From positions 1,426,001 to 1,490,000 of the forward strand of contig NZ_CP137003.1 of NCBI RefSeq assembly GCF_033110965.1: a stretch of DNA of 64,000 nt. Reading direction: 5' to 3'. Position numbers and translations under genes: made by a program. Of this stretch, positions 18,699 to 27,248 are shown piece after piece. The DNA comes from Raineyella sp. LH-20. GTDB taxonomy: Bacteria > Actinomycetota > Actinomycetes > Propionibacteriales > Propionibacteriaceae. Position 1 is the stretch's first letter. Every line of letters begins with the position of its first letter. The notes under the pieces are model-generated. The model searched no databases and was not told the origin of the DNA. It saw only the letters and a list, made by a program, of their open reading frames with translations.

Positions 18699-19604
18699 AT
18701 GACAGTGCGACCAGTGCTCGGCATCGACATCGGTGGGTCGGGGATCAAGGGAGCCCCGGTCGATCTGGAGGTCGGCGACTTCGCGACGGATCGGCTGCGG
18801 ATCCCGACGCCGAAGAAGTCCACACCGAAGAAGGTGGGCGCGGCGGTCGCCGAGATCGTGACGCATTTCGCGGACCTGATCGGCGATGGTCCGGTGGGGA
18901 TCACCATCCCGGCGGTGGTCACCCACGGTGTCACCCGATCGGCCGCCAACATCGACAAGTCGTGGATCGGGTTCGAGGCCCAGAAGATGTTCGAGGACCT
19001 GCTCGGCCGCCACGTCCTGGTCGTCAACGACGCCGACGCCGCCGGGCTGGCCGAGGCACACTTCGGAGCCGCCAAGGACCACCCGGGCCTGGTCCTCTTG
19101 GCGACCCTCGGCACCGGCATCGGCACCGCGCTGGTCCACCGCGGCGTGCTGATCCCCAACAGCGAGTTCGGCCACGTCGAGATCGACGGCCACGACGCCG
19201 AGACGCAGGCCTCCTCCGGCGTCAAGGACCGGCTGGGACTGTCCTACAAGGAGTGGATCCCGCGGATCGAGCGCTACTTCCAGGTCGTCGAGGCCCTGCT
19301 GTGGCCCGACCTCATCGTCGTCGGCGGCGGCATCAGCCGCGACGCGGACAAGTTCCTGCCGAAACTGCGCCTCCAGACGGCCATCGTGCCGGCCGAACTG
19401 CGCAACCGCGCCGGCATCATCGGTGCGGCCTGGCTGGCCGCCCACCAGGACGAGGACGGTGTCAGCGACCTGACCGTGGAGGCGGCCACCGAACGCGCAT
19501 TGCGGCACGCCGCGGAGCGTACGACCCTCGTCCGAGTCGCCGACGAATCCGACCAGGTCCTGCCCGACGATCAGGCCGTGCTGGAGTCCGCCGCGGAGGA
19601 GTGA
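18699..19604 (+). CDS. ppgK: Polyphosphate glucokinase
   Basis: ROK-family kinase that phosphorylates glucose using polyphosphate (often also ATP); characteristic of Actinobacteria. The phosphate-1 motif is GIDIGGSGIKGAPVD at residues 8-22, the polyphosphate-type segment RIPTPKKSTPKK follows, then VVNDADAAGLAEA, TLGTGIGTAL and VGGGISRDADK. The 301 residues include a C-terminal extension of about 45 residues beyond the usual end (SDLTVEAATERAL onwards). Its product, glucose 6-phosphate, feeds Pgi (128-1798). Confidence 0.92.
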   Translation: MTVRPVLGIDIGGSGIKGAPVDLEVGDFATDRLRIPTPKKSTPKKVGAAVAEIVTHFADLIGDGPVGITIPAVVTHGVTRSAANIDKSWIGFEAQKMFEDLLGRHVLVVNDADAAGLAEAHFGAAKDHPGLVLLATLGTGIGTALVHRGVLIPNSEFGHVEIDGHDAETQASSGVKDRLGLSYKEWIPRIERYFQVVEALLWPDLIVVGGGISRDADKFLPKLRLQTAIVPAELRNRAGIIGAAWLAAHQDEDGVSDLTVEAATERALRHAAERTTLVRVADESDQVLPDDQAVLESAAEE

Positions 19605-19689
19605 CCGCCCAGGGGGTGGCTGCGACCGGGTGGCCGCGGTCGCAGTGGCGTACGCGGCGGTCGGTGATTCCTGGTGTCGGAGCGGGTGG

Positions 19690-19850
19690 TCCGGCCATCC
19701 GCCGCACCTTCAGCCATCCGCCGCACCTTCAGCCAGATGCCGCACCTTCAGCCAGATGCGGCGCGTCGGCAGGCCGCGGGTGACTGGACCGCGGGCGGCT
19801 GCATGGAAGCGCGGCGGATAGACGGAAGCGCGGCGGATAACGCCGGGGAT
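19690..19850. repeat. Intergenic repeat block, left of AbiEi-like gene
   Basis: Three close copies of CCGCACCTTCAGCC(A) lie at 19700-19755. A 40-base segment (19740-19779) follows that recurs in direct orientation at 21204-21243, past the AbiEi-like gene, with about five mismatches. Copies of GGAAGCGCGGCGGATA follow at 19804 and 19820. The remainder of 19605-20016 holds no gene. Confidence 0.75.
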
Positions 19851-19889
19851 GGCCGTTGTCTGAGGCGGTCTGTCGGGGGAATCGGCGGT

Positions 19890-19973
19890 CCGAGGTGTTG
19901 TCCGCCCGCCCCGAGGTGTTGTCCGTTCGCCCCGGGGTGTTGTCCGTTCGCCCCGAGGTGTTGTCCGTTCTCC
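19890..19973. repeat. 21-bp tandem repeat, four copies
   Basis: Unit close to CCGAGGTGTTGTCCGTTCGCC; copies start at 19890, 19911, 19932 and 19953. It lies just upstream of the AbiEi-like gene and might belong to its 5' region. Confidence 0.85.
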
Positions 19974-20016
19974 TCAGGCGGTTCCGATCCGCCTCGTCCT
20001 TGGGTTTCATGGCTTC

Positions 20017-20994
20017 ATGGACCCCGATTTCACGTTGCCTGTGATCCGTACGCGACAGGCCATCCTGGACACCGGACTCTGCGACAACGAGATCCGTCAC
20101 GCCTTGGCGGCCGGAACCTTGGTCAGGATCCGTCGGGGCTGTTACGGCGATGGGGTGCCGGCCGACGGGGAGGGGACCCAAGCGGGGAAGGCGTCAGGGG
20201 AGCGGGGATCGGAGACCCTTGCGCCAAGGGTTGCCGCCGCCGCGATCCGGCTCGGCGACGGGCACGTCTTCAGCCACGCCACCGCGGCCGCCTTGTGGGG
20301 GCTGCCGTTTCTCGGGGATCCTTCGGAGACGATCCATGTCACGGTGCCCCGCACGGCACATGGATGTCGCCGGGCGATGGTCCATCAGCATCCAGGTGCG
20401 CTTCTGCCGGAGGAGATCGTGGTTCGACAGGGGATCCGGATCACCGGTCTGGCCAGGACCCTGGTGGACGTCGCCCGCACTGAAGGCTTCCGTCCGGGAG
20501 TGGTGATGGCGGATCACGCCCTTCGCCTCAGTCCGGATCCGGAAGGTCTGATGGGCGCCATGAGAGTATCGATCGGCCGACTCAAGGGAGCCTCGGGGAT
20601 CGGTGAGGCACGTCGCATGGCGTTGTTCGCGACCGGCGCGGCCGAGAGTCCCGGCGAGTCACTGAGTCGTATCGTCCTCAGTGAGCAGCATGTGCCGATC
20701 CCGCAGCTGCAGTACCGTCTGACGCTTTCCATGCCCGGCGGAAGACGACAGACCTACCGTACGGACTTCGCCTGGGAACGGCAGAAAGTGATCGGTGAGT
20801 TCGACGGCAGGACCAAGTACGAGCGATATCGACGTCGGGGCGAGACCCCTGGCGACGTGGTCTTCCGGGAGAAGGTCCGGGAGGACGCCATCCGGGCAGC
20901 GGGGTGGCTCGTTGTGCGCTGGACCTGGGAGGACCTGACCCGTCCGGATCAGCTCGGTCGGCGTCTTCGCGACGTGCTGGCCGGCCGAAGCTGA
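20017..20994 (+). CDS. AbiEi-type antitoxin N-domain with DUF559-like nuclease C-domain
   Basis: A 325-residue protein of a type often found as a lone, multi-copy gene in Actinobacteria. The N-terminus has a winged-helix segment (RTRQAILDTGLCDNEIRHAL, split as helices, then GTLVRIRRGCY), like AbiEi antitoxins of type IV systems. The C-terminus resembles the DUF559/Vsr-like nuclease fold: YRTDFAWERQKVIGEFDG, with an acidic residue after the strand, ending LVVRWTWEDL. No AbiEii toxin lies next to it. A direct repeat pair flanks it (19740-19779 and 21204-21243). Function unknown; defence or regulation are possible. Confidence 0.75.
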   Translation: MDPDFTLPVIRTRQAILDTGLCDNEIRHALAAGTLVRIRRGCYGDGVPADGEGTQAGKASGERGSETLAPRVAAAAIRLGDGHVFSHATAAALWGLPFLGDPSETIHVTVPRTAHGCRRAMVHQHPGALLPEEIVVRQGIRITGLARTLVDVARTEGFRPGVVMADHALRLSPDPEGLMGAMRVSIGRLKGASGIGEARRMALFATGAAESPGESLSRIVLSEQHVPIPQLQYRLTLSMPGGRRQTYRTDFAWERQKVIGEFDGRTKYERYRRRGETPGDVVFREKVREDAIRAAGWLVVRWTWEDLTRPDQLGRRLRDVLAGRS

Positions 20995-21133
20995 GGGGCG
21001 GGTCGGGGCGTCCCTGCGGCGCCGGCCGTGGGTCGATCGTGGTCCGGCTACACCATCCCAGGGAGTCGACGACGGTCGACACCGGTCGGGGAGCGGTATC
21101 AACCGCCCGTAGGGGGCTTGTCGCTGCCGGTCG

Positions 21134-21300
21134 AAAATTGGGCCGCCTGGGAGTCCTGGGCCGCCTGGGAGTCTGCGATATCTGCCGCTTGTTCAGACAT
21201 CCGCCGCGCTTTCGGTCAGATGCGGCTCGTCGGCAGGCCGCGGTTGCGTGGAAGTGCGGCGCCTGCGCGGAAAGGCGGCGCCTGCAGGAAGGCGCGGTGA
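21134..21300. repeat. Intergenic repeat block, right of AbiEi-like gene
   Basis: A 15-base unit GGGCCGCCTGGGAGT occurs twice near 21139-21175. The segment 21204-21243 matches 19740-19779. It is followed by GCGTGGAAGTGCGGCG and a GGCGGCGCCTGC repeat, parallel to GGAAGCGCGGCG on the left side. Nothing coding is seen in 20995-21365. Confidence 0.7.
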
Positions 21301-21365
21301 ATGTGGCGGAATGGGCCGGGCGGACACGGCGGCCGGGATGCCCACAGGGAATCCCGGTCCCCGTG

Positions 21366-23006
21366 TCACATCCGCTCGAGCGCCTCGATCCCCAGCATGC
21401 CCAGGCCGGCGGCCAGCACCGTACGTACGGCCCGGCACAGGCCCAGTCGCGAGTCTCGCACCGCGCCCTCGGACTTCAGGATCGGGCACTGCTGGTAGAA
21501 GGCCGAGTAGTGCTGGGCCAGTTCGTACAGGTACGTGCACAGCTTGTGCGGCTGCAGCGTGCTGGCCACCTCGGCCACCACCTCGCCGAAGCCGGACAGC
21601 GCCAGGGCCAGTGCCTGTTCGGTCGGCTCGTCCAACACGCTCACCTCGGTGTCGAGGGCCAGGCCCTTGGCTTCCGCTTCCCGCATCACCGCGCAGGTGC
21701 GGGCGTGGGCGTACTGCAGGTAGGGGCCGGTGTCGCCGGTGGTCTGCACCATCCGCTCGGCGTCGAACACGTAGTCCTTGTTCAGCCCGTTGGACAGGTC
21801 GGCGTACTTGATCGCGGCCAGCGCGATCGGCGGGGCGGCGATCTCCTCGGCCGCGTCGAGCAGTGAGGACAGCGTGACAGCGGATCCGTCGCGGGTCTTG
21901 AACGGTTTGCCGTCGGAGCCGAGCACCATGCCGAAGCCGATGTGCTCGGCGGTCACGGTCTCCGGCAGCCAACCGGCCTTGCGGGCGACGGCGAAGACCA
22001 TCGCGAAGTGCTGGGCCTGGCGGGCGTCGGTGACGTACACGATCCGTTCGGCGCCCAGCTCGTCGACGCGGTGCCGGATGGCGGCCAGGTCGGTGGCGTC
22101 GTAACCGAAGCCGCCGTCGCGCTTCTGCACGATCATCGGCGCCTCGAAGCCCTCGACCCAGACCACCAGGGCGCCGGCGTCCTCGACGGCCAGGCCCATC
22201 GCCGTCAGGTCCTCGACGACCCGGACCAAGCCCTCGTTGTAGGTGGACTCGCCGGCCAGGTCGTCGTCGGTGAGCAGGATGTTCATCCGACGGTAGGTGG
22301 CGTTGAAACCGGCCAGCGACACGTCGATCAGCTGGCGCCAGATCGTACGGGTCTGCTCGTCGCCCGACTGCAGGGCCACCACGCGGCGGCGGGCCCGGTC
22401 GGCGAACTCCTCGTCGGACTTGAAGTGCGCCGCGGCCCGCTTGTAGAGCGCCTCGGCCCCGGCCAGGTCCAGCGTGCTTGCATCGATCCCCTCCTCGAGG
22501 ATCTGCTCGACCAACTGGCCGAACTGGGTGCCCCAGTCGCCGATGTGGTTCTGTCGGATCACCTCCGAGCCGGTCGCCCCGAGCACCCGGGAGAAGCAGT
22601 CGCCGATGATCGTCGAGCGCAGGTGGCCGACGTGCATCTGCTTGGCGACGTTGGGCGAGGAGTAGTCGATGATCGTACGCCGCGGGTGCGGGTCCTGCGG
22701 GACTCCGCGGTGCGGATCGGCCATCAGGGCGTTGGCCTCCGCGGCCAGCACGGAGTTCTTCAGCCGGATGTTGATGAAGCCGGGGCCGGCGATCTCCAGC
22801 GGCTCGCACAGGTCGTCGATCCGGATCTCGTCGACGATCCGCTGGGCGATGTCGCGCGGCTTCGCGCCCTCGTCCTTGGCCAGCCGCATCGCCACATTGC
22901 ACTGGAAGTGGCCGAACCGGGGCTTGGTGGCCGGCCGCAGCTCGGGATCGACGCCGCCGGTCACCGCCGCGAACCGTTCACTCAATGTGGCTACAAGGGA
23001 GGACAT
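21366..23006 (-). CDS. argS: Arginyl-tRNA synthetase
   Basis: Class I synthetase charging tRNA-Arg; 546 residues, normal for ArgS. The N-terminal Add1 domain is followed by the HIGH-like motif HVGHLRS after SSPNVAKQM. The KMSK equivalent is degenerate as usual (GKPFKTRDG). The anticodon-binding domain ends at the conserved terminal ALERM. The ATG at 23006 is chosen; another in-frame ATG at 23015 adds three residues. The open frame continues far upstream but only through low-quality sequence. Divergent from the lipoprotein gene at 23232. Confidence 0.96.
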   Translation of the reverse strand: MSSLVATLSERFAAVTGGVDPELRPATKPRFGHFQCNVAMRLAKDEGAKPRDIAQRIVDEIRIDDLCEPLEIAGPGFINIRLKNSVLAAEANALMADPHRGVPQDPHPRRTIIDYSSPNVAKQMHVGHLRSTIIGDCFSRVLGATGSEVIRQNHIGDWGTQFGQLVEQILEEGIDASTLDLAGAEALYKRAAAHFKSDEEFADRARRRVVALQSGDEQTRTIWRQLIDVSLAGFNATYRRMNILLTDDDLAGESTYNEGLVRVVEDLTAMGLAVEDAGALVVWVEGFEAPMIVQKRDGGFGYDATDLAAIRHRVDELGAERIVYVTDARQAQHFAMVFAVARKAGWLPETVTAEHIGFGMVLGSDGKPFKTRDGSAVTLSSLLDAAEEIAAPPIALAAIKYADLSNGLNKDYVFDAERMVQTTGDTGPYLQYAHARTCAVMREAEAKGLALDTEVSVLDEPTEQALALALSGFGEVVAEVASTLQPHKLCTYLYELAQHYSAFYQQCPILKSEGAVRDSRLGLCRAVRTVLAAGLGMLGIEALERM

Positions 23007-23219
23007 GGCCGCCATTCTCCCATGTCCCGACGGTCCGTCTCCCACCCGCATCGCCAGCCGGGCGGCCGGCTCGAGCACCCCACCGGCGGCCGGCCCGAGC
23101 ATCCCACCGGGCGGCTGGCCCGACCCCGCCGGCCCGAGCACCGCACCGGCCTGAGCATCCCACCGGTCCGGGCTGAGGCTCTCACCACGGACATGTGCGG
23201 CACGTACAGGATGGAGGGA

Positions 23220-23225
23220 CAGAAT
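23220..23225 (+). promoter_or_regulatory. Leaderless -10 element
   Basis: CAGAAT with six bases to the GTG at 23232. It decides the start of the lipoprotein, since an in-frame ATG at 23211 lies upstream of the -10. Confidence 0.5.
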
Positions 23226-23231
23226 CGGCGC

Positions 23232-24125
23232 GTGCGACGATCGCTGATCTTGGCCGGCGGGCTGACCCTCCTCGTCCTCGCCGGCGGATGCTCCGGAGCG
23301 GGCGCCGGTGTCGCGACGGCGCCGGCCCCGGCCCCCACCGCCACTCCGACGCCCACCCCGACTCCGACGCCCACCCCAACGCCCTCGGTCGATCCGGAGG
23401 CGCTGCGGGCGTCGTGGGCCGACCTCGAGAAGGGGCTCAGTGGCACGGCCGGACTGGTGGTGATGCCGGTCGGCGGCGACGGGGACGAGGCGATCGCCCT
23501 CGGTGAGGTGACCACGGCGATGGCGTGGTCGACGATCAAGGTGCCGATCGCGGTGGCCGCCCTGGAGGCCCACCCCGGCTCCTCGCAGACCGGGTCGCTC
23601 GTCCAGCAGGCGATCACCCAGTCGTCGAACGACGCAGCCGAGGATCTGTGGATCGGCCTCGGATCGTCCAACCAGGCCCGCGCCGCGACGGACAAGGTGC
23701 TCACCGCGGCCGGCGACGGGGAGACCCGGGTCGGTCAGAACCGTACGTTGGGGCGTACGACCTTCGGCTACACCACCTGGGACCTGGACGACCAGGCGAC
23801 CTTCCTCGCCGGGCTGGACTGCACTGACGCGGGGGCGCCGGTGATCACCCGGATGGGTCAGGTGGTCGACGACCAGTCCTGGGGCCTCGGCCACCTCGAC
23901 GGAGCGCACTTCAAGGGCGGCTGGGGCCTCTACGAGAGCACCTACACCAGCCGCCAGATGGGCCTGGTCCCGGTCGACGGCAGCCTCGACGACAGCCCGG
24001 CCGTCGTGGTCACCGTGGCGGTGATCAATCCCTCCGGTGACGGCACCGCCGACCTCAACGCGATCTCCGAGTGGCTCGAGGCCCACCTGGACCAGCTGCC
24101 GGCCGGGACCTGCGACCGCGACTGA
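23232..24125 (+). CDS. Beta-lactamase-fold serine hydrolase lipoprotein
   Basis: Secreted lipoprotein: a short basic N-terminus, hydrophobic stretch and lipobox LAGGC put the lipidated Cys near residue 17. A linker of Thr-Pro repeats (about 25 residues) spans the cell wall. The domain resembles class A beta-lactamases or penicillin-binding proteins: STIK (SxxK) near residue 100, SSND (SxN) near 135 and a late KGGWG resembling the KTG box. The 297 residues suit this. It could be a carboxypeptidase-like or regulatory protein; true beta-lactamase activity is not implied. Confidence 0.78.
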   Translation: MRRSLILAGGLTLLVLAGGCSGAGAGVATAPAPAPTATPTPTPTPTPTPTPSVDPEALRASWADLEKGLSGTAGLVVMPVGGDGDEAIALGEVTTAMAWSTIKVPIAVAALEAHPGSSQTGSLVQQAITQSSNDAAEDLWIGLGSSNQARAATDKVLTAAGDGETRVGQNRTLGRTTFGYTTWDLDDQATFLAGLDCTDAGAPVITRMGQVVDDQSWGLGHLDGAHFKGGWGLYESTYTSRQMGLVPVDGSLDDSPAVVVTVAVINPSGDGTADLNAISEWLEAHLDQLPAGTCDRD

Positions 24126-24217
24126 GCAACCCGGCGACTGCGACCGCGACTGAGCCCGGCGACCGAGCGGCCCGGCCGCGGAGGCGGCGACCGAGCGGCC
24201 CGGCGACTGCGGGGCCG

Positions 24218-24223
24218 TACGCT
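24218..24223 (+). promoter_or_regulatory. Leaderless -10 element
   Basis: TACGCT with six bases to the ATG at 24230. It fixes the start of the YigZ-like gene against the longer open frame. Confidence 0.55.
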
Positions 24224-24229
24224 GGGGCC

Positions 24230-24904
24230 ATGTCGACGCAGCCCAGGGTGACCATTCCGCATGGGGTCGACGTCACCACCGAGCTGGAGGTGAAGCGGTC
24301 GCGGTTCATCACCCTGCTGCGCCGGGTCGACGACGAGGCGGCGGCCCGGGCCCTGCTCGCCGAGGCCCGCGACGTCTTCCCGGACGCCCGCCACCACTGC
24401 AGTGCCTGGGTCGTCTCGGTCCCCGACGCGCAGCCGCTGTGGCACTCCTCCGACGACGGCGAGCCCAGCGGCACCGCCGGCCGGCCGATGCTCGACGTCC
24501 TGCTCGGTTCGGGCCTGACCGACGTGGCGGCGGTGGTCGTCCGCTACTTCGGCGGCACGCTGCTGGGCACCGGCGGTCTGGTCCGGGCCTATTCCGACGC
24601 CGTCGCCTCGGCGCTCGACCAGGCGCCCCGGGTGCTCCTGGTCACCTCCGAGCTGTGGTCCTTGCTGCTGCCGCACGCCGAGGCGGGGCGGATCGAGTCG
24701 GAACTGCGCGGTCGCGGCGTCGCGGTCCACGACGTCGCGTACGTCGCCGACGGCGTACGCCTCACCCTGGCGACGCAGGACCGGGCCGGCCTCGGACCAC
24801 TCGTCGCCGCGCTGACCCGCGGCGAGGGGGTGCTCGTACCGGCCGGTCGTACGGTCCTCGAGGAGCCGTGCCCCGGACCGTCGGACGCCGACCCGGAGGC
24901 GTAG
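24230..24904 (+). CDS. YigZ/IMPACT family protein
   Basis: A 224-residue protein of the UPF0029/IMPACT family. The N-terminal domain has ELEVKRSRFITLL, HHCSAWVV, SDDGEPSGTAGRPML and VVVRYFGGTLLGTGGLVRAY, all diagnostic. The C-terminal DUF1949-like domain follows residue 140. In eukaryotes IMPACT regulates the Gcn2 kinase; the bacterial role is unsettled, with RNA-related or proline-peptide-related functions proposed. Confidence 0.92.
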   Translation: MSTQPRVTIPHGVDVTTELEVKRSRFITLLRRVDDEAAARALLAEARDVFPDARHHCSAWVVSVPDAQPLWHSSDDGEPSGTAGRPMLDVLLGSGLTDVAAVVVRYFGGTLLGTGGLVRAYSDAVASALDQAPRVLLVTSELWSLLLPHAEAGRIESELRGRGVAVHDVAYVADGVRLTLATQDRAGLGPLVAALTRGEGVLVPAGRTVLEEPCPGPSDADPEA

Positions 24905-24951
24905 CGGCCGGCGCCGCTGACCGGACCCAGCTGAGTGACAGCGTGGCGGGC

Positions 24952-24957
24952 TAGGCT
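24952..24957 (+). promoter_or_regulatory. Candidate -10 element for surE
   Basis: TAGGCT lies 37 bases before the surE ATG. This predicts a leader of about 30 bases, unlike the leaderless neighbours. Confidence 0.4.
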
Positions 24958-24993
24958 GAAGCTCCGACCGAACGGCGAGCGCAAGGCCTCCGC

Positions 24994-25842
24994 ATGCAGA
25001 TCCTGATCACGAACGACGACGGCATCGACGCTCCGGGGCTGGCGGCGATGGCGCGGGCGGCGGCGCGGCGCGGGCACACGGTGCTCGTGGCGGCGCCGGA
25101 TCACCCGTCCTCCGGAGTCAGCTCCGCCCTGGGCATGCGTACGCCCACCGAGTCGATCGTCGTCCAGGAGGAGCATCCCGAGGGCATGCCGGCGGGGGTG
25201 CGCTGCCTGGTGGCGGAAGCGACGCCCGCCCAGATCGTCTATCTGGCGGTCCAGGGGGAGTACGGCGAGGTGCCCCGGATGGTGCTGAGCGGGATCAACA
25301 GCGGGGCGAACACCGGCCGGGCGATCCTGCATTCCGGCACCGTCGGGGCCGCGCTGACCGCCGCCGTGCTCGGGATCCGGGCGATGGCGGTGTCGCTGGC
25401 CGGCCACGCGCCGCGGCATTGGGATGCGGCCGAGGAGATCACCCTGCGGATGATGGAGTGGCTGGAGTTCCAGGCCTGTGACGGCCGGGTGCTCAACCTC
25501 AACATCCCCGATGTCCCGTTGGACCGGCTGCGGGGGCTGCGGGCGGCGCCGCTGGCCGCGTTCGGGGAGCTGCAGGCGCCCGACATCGCGTTCCCGACCG
25601 CCGGCCGGCCGGACCTGCGCCGCGCGGCCCTGACGTACGAGCCGGCGCTGGCCCGCGACGAGCCGGGCAGCGACCACTACCTGCTGGCCCGGGACTGGGC
25701 GACGGTGACGATGGTGCGCAGCCTCACCGACGACTTCTCCGGGGTCACCCTGCCGCCGCTGGACCAGCTCGACCCCGCCCACGCGCCCGATCGGCGTCGT
25801 ACGGCGGCCTCGCACACCCCTTCGACCCCTTGGAGTGACTGA
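24994..25842 (+). CDS. surE: 5'/3'-nucleotidase SurE
   Basis: Metal-dependent nucleotidase and polyphosphatase of the SurE family; 282 residues. The metal-binding N-terminus reads ITNDDGIDAPG, with Asp8-Asp9 and the downstream Ser of PSSGVS. The conserved GINSGANTGRAILHSGTVGAA (given as INSGANTG plus HSGTVGAA) follows near residue 105. The stop lies one base before the start of the next gene, so the two are co-translated. Confidence 0.94.
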   Translation: MQILITNDDGIDAPGLAAMARAAARRGHTVLVAAPDHPSSGVSSALGMRTPTESIVVQEEHPEGMPAGVRCLVAEATPAQIVYLAVQGEYGEVPRMVLSGINSGANTGRAILHSGTVGAALTAAVLGIRAMAVSLAGHAPRHWDAAEEITLRMMEWLEFQACDGRVLNLNIPDVPLDRLRGLRAAPLAAFGELQAPDIAFPTAGRPDLRRAALTYEPALARDEPGSDHYLLARDWATVTMVRSLTDDFSGVTLPPLDQLDPAHAPDRRRTAASHTPSTPWSD

Positions 25843-25843
25843 C

Positions 25844-26677
25844 ATGACCACCGCCGCAGTGACCGAACTGCACCGCCTCGCCCTCACCGTCGCCGAGGAG
25901 GGGGCCCGGATGGCGAAGGAGATGCGGGACGCCGGGGTGGCCATCGCCGACCGCAAGTCCTCGGTCGCCGACATCGTCACCGAGGCCGACCGGGCGGTCG
26001 AGACCGCGATCCGCGATGCGATCGCCCGGGCCCGGCCCCAGGACGGGTTCCTCGGCGAGGAGACCGACCAGGCCGGGTCGGCCTCCGGACTCACCTGGGT
26101 GGTCGACCCGATCGACGGCACCGTCAACTACGCGTACGCCATCCCGGCCTGGGCGGTGTCGGTCGCCGTCGTCGAGGGAGACCCCGATCCGGCGACCTGG
26201 ACCGGCCTGGCAGGTGTCGTGATCAACCCGGCGGCCGACGAGACCTGGGAGGCGTACGACGGCGGCGGCGCCCGCCTCAACGGTCGTACGCTGCACATCG
26301 CCAAGGACGTCGACCTGCCTCGCACCCTGGTCGGCACCGGGTTCGGCTACCTGCCGGAGCGACGGATAGCGCAGGCCCGGGTGGTCACCCAGCTGTTGGG
26401 GACCGTACGGGACATCCGCCGCGCCGGGGCGGCGAGCCTGGACATCTGCGCGGTCGGCGCCGAGCGCCTCGACGCCTACTACGAGGTGGGCCTGCACCCG
26501 TGGGACCTGGCCGGGGGCACCGTGGTCGCCCGCGAGGCCGGTGCACACGTCAGCGGGCTGCGGGGCGCGGGCCCGGGCGAGTCGTTCTACCTCGCCTGCA
26601 ACCCGGTGATCGCCGGGCCGCTGGAGGAGCTACTGATCGCCGCGGGTGCCGAACCGCTGGCGCCGGCCACCAAGTGA
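25844..26677 (+). CDS. Inositol monophosphatase family protein
   Basis: Mg2+-dependent sugar-phosphate phosphatase of the IMPase/SuhB type; 277 residues. Motifs: FLGEETD for the metal-binding Glu, WVVDPIDGTVNY (DPIDGT), and HPWDLAGGTVVAREAG near the C-terminus. GGAG sits eight bases before the ATG, inside the end of surE. Likely substrates are inositol 1-phosphate, histidinol phosphate or fructose 1,6-bisphosphate; the sequence does not discriminate. Coupling to surE suggests a shared nucleotide or phosphate-salvage role, which is inference. Confidence 0.92.
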   Translation: MTTAAVTELHRLALTVAEEGARMAKEMRDAGVAIADRKSSVADIVTEADRAVETAIRDAIARARPQDGFLGEETDQAGSASGLTWVVDPIDGTVNYAYAIPAWAVSVAVVEGDPDPATWTGLAGVVINPAADETWEAYDGGGARLNGRTLHIAKDVDLPRTLVGTGFGYLPERRIAQARVVTQLLGTVRDIRRAGAASLDICAVGAERLDAYYEVGLHPWDLAGGTVVAREAGAHVSGLRGAGPGESFYLACNPVIAGPLEELLIAAGAEPLAPATK

Positions 26678-26738
26678 CCGGGGACGGCGAGCGACCCACG
26701 GCTGTGACGGGACACGGGGCGTCGGAACGGAGCAGTCC

Positions 26739-26768
26739 CGGATCCTTGACGGCCGGATCCTTGACGGA
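26739..26768. repeat. 15-bp duplication containing TTGACG
   Basis: CGGATCCTTGACGG occurs twice with a 15-base period, TTGACG at 26746 and 26761. It resembles TTGAC elements seen upstream of genes in the copper/redox island. The segment 26678-26879 otherwise holds nothing recognised. Confidence 0.6.
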
Positions 26769-26879
26769 AGTTTGATCCCGTCGCCCCGTGCCACCTGCCA
26801 CGGGAGAGCTGACGTCGGAGGAGACGGGCACCTCAGTGACGAGACGGGCACTCGACCCGACGCCGAAAGGAGCGACGAG

Positions 26880-27065
26880 ATGGCACGCGACCACGTACTC
26901 CCGGAGGACGAAGCCCGCTGTTTCTCGGCCGACGGTGGCCTGCCGGACTACTACGACGGTGGCGGTCCGGCTGACAGGCTGGTCCGCTGTCTCGTCACCG
27001 GCAGAACCGGTCCGCGACGGGATCGTGCCGTGCCAGGGAGGCGAAGAGCCGGGCGACCTCGATGA
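26880..27065 (+). CDS. Possible 61-residue small protein
   Basis: A short frame starting MARDHVLPEDEARCFS with an excellent Shine-Dalgarno (AAAGGAG) seven bases before the ATG. The first 40 residues are acidic and aromatic (LPDYYDGGG), while the last 20 are Arg-rich and read like non-coding DNA. It may be a small genuine gene, a leader peptide, or the intact 5' end of a decayed gene. No homologue recognised. Confidence 0.3.
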   Translation: MARDHVLPEDEARCFSADGGLPDYYDGGGPADRLVRCLVTGRTGPRRDRAVPGRRRAGRPR

Positions 27066-27190
27066 TGAGATCGGCACCGCGATGGGCGAGGTCATCGTGG
27101 GCACCCGTCCTCTCGTCTCGGCGCCAAGCGTTGCGGACGCCGCGGGCGCCGGTGGGACACGCGTGTCCTACCGGTCGCGGGGTGTCACCC

Positions 27191-27248
27191 GTCAGTGATG
27201 ATCCCGTCAGTGATGATCCCGTCAGTGATGATCCCGTCAGTGATGATC
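27191..27248. repeat. 15-bp tandem repeat at the 3' end of the YHS gene
   Basis: GTCAGTGATGATCCC is repeated at 27191, 27206 and 27221, with a 13-base partial copy at 27236 that contains the last His codons and the stop codon of the minus-strand YHS gene. The array looks like an expansion of the gene's own terminal codons. Confidence 0.9.

Noticed and set aside
23232-24125. True class A beta-lactamase
   Set aside because: SxxK and SxN boxes are present but the Glu166-type omega loop motif was not found, so only a serine hydrolase of the fold is claimed.
26788-27198. 136-codon plus-strand frame before the YHS gene
   Set aside because: Thr/Arg/Ser-rich, runs through the repeat array, no good ribosome-binding site; overlaps the better small ORF at 26880.
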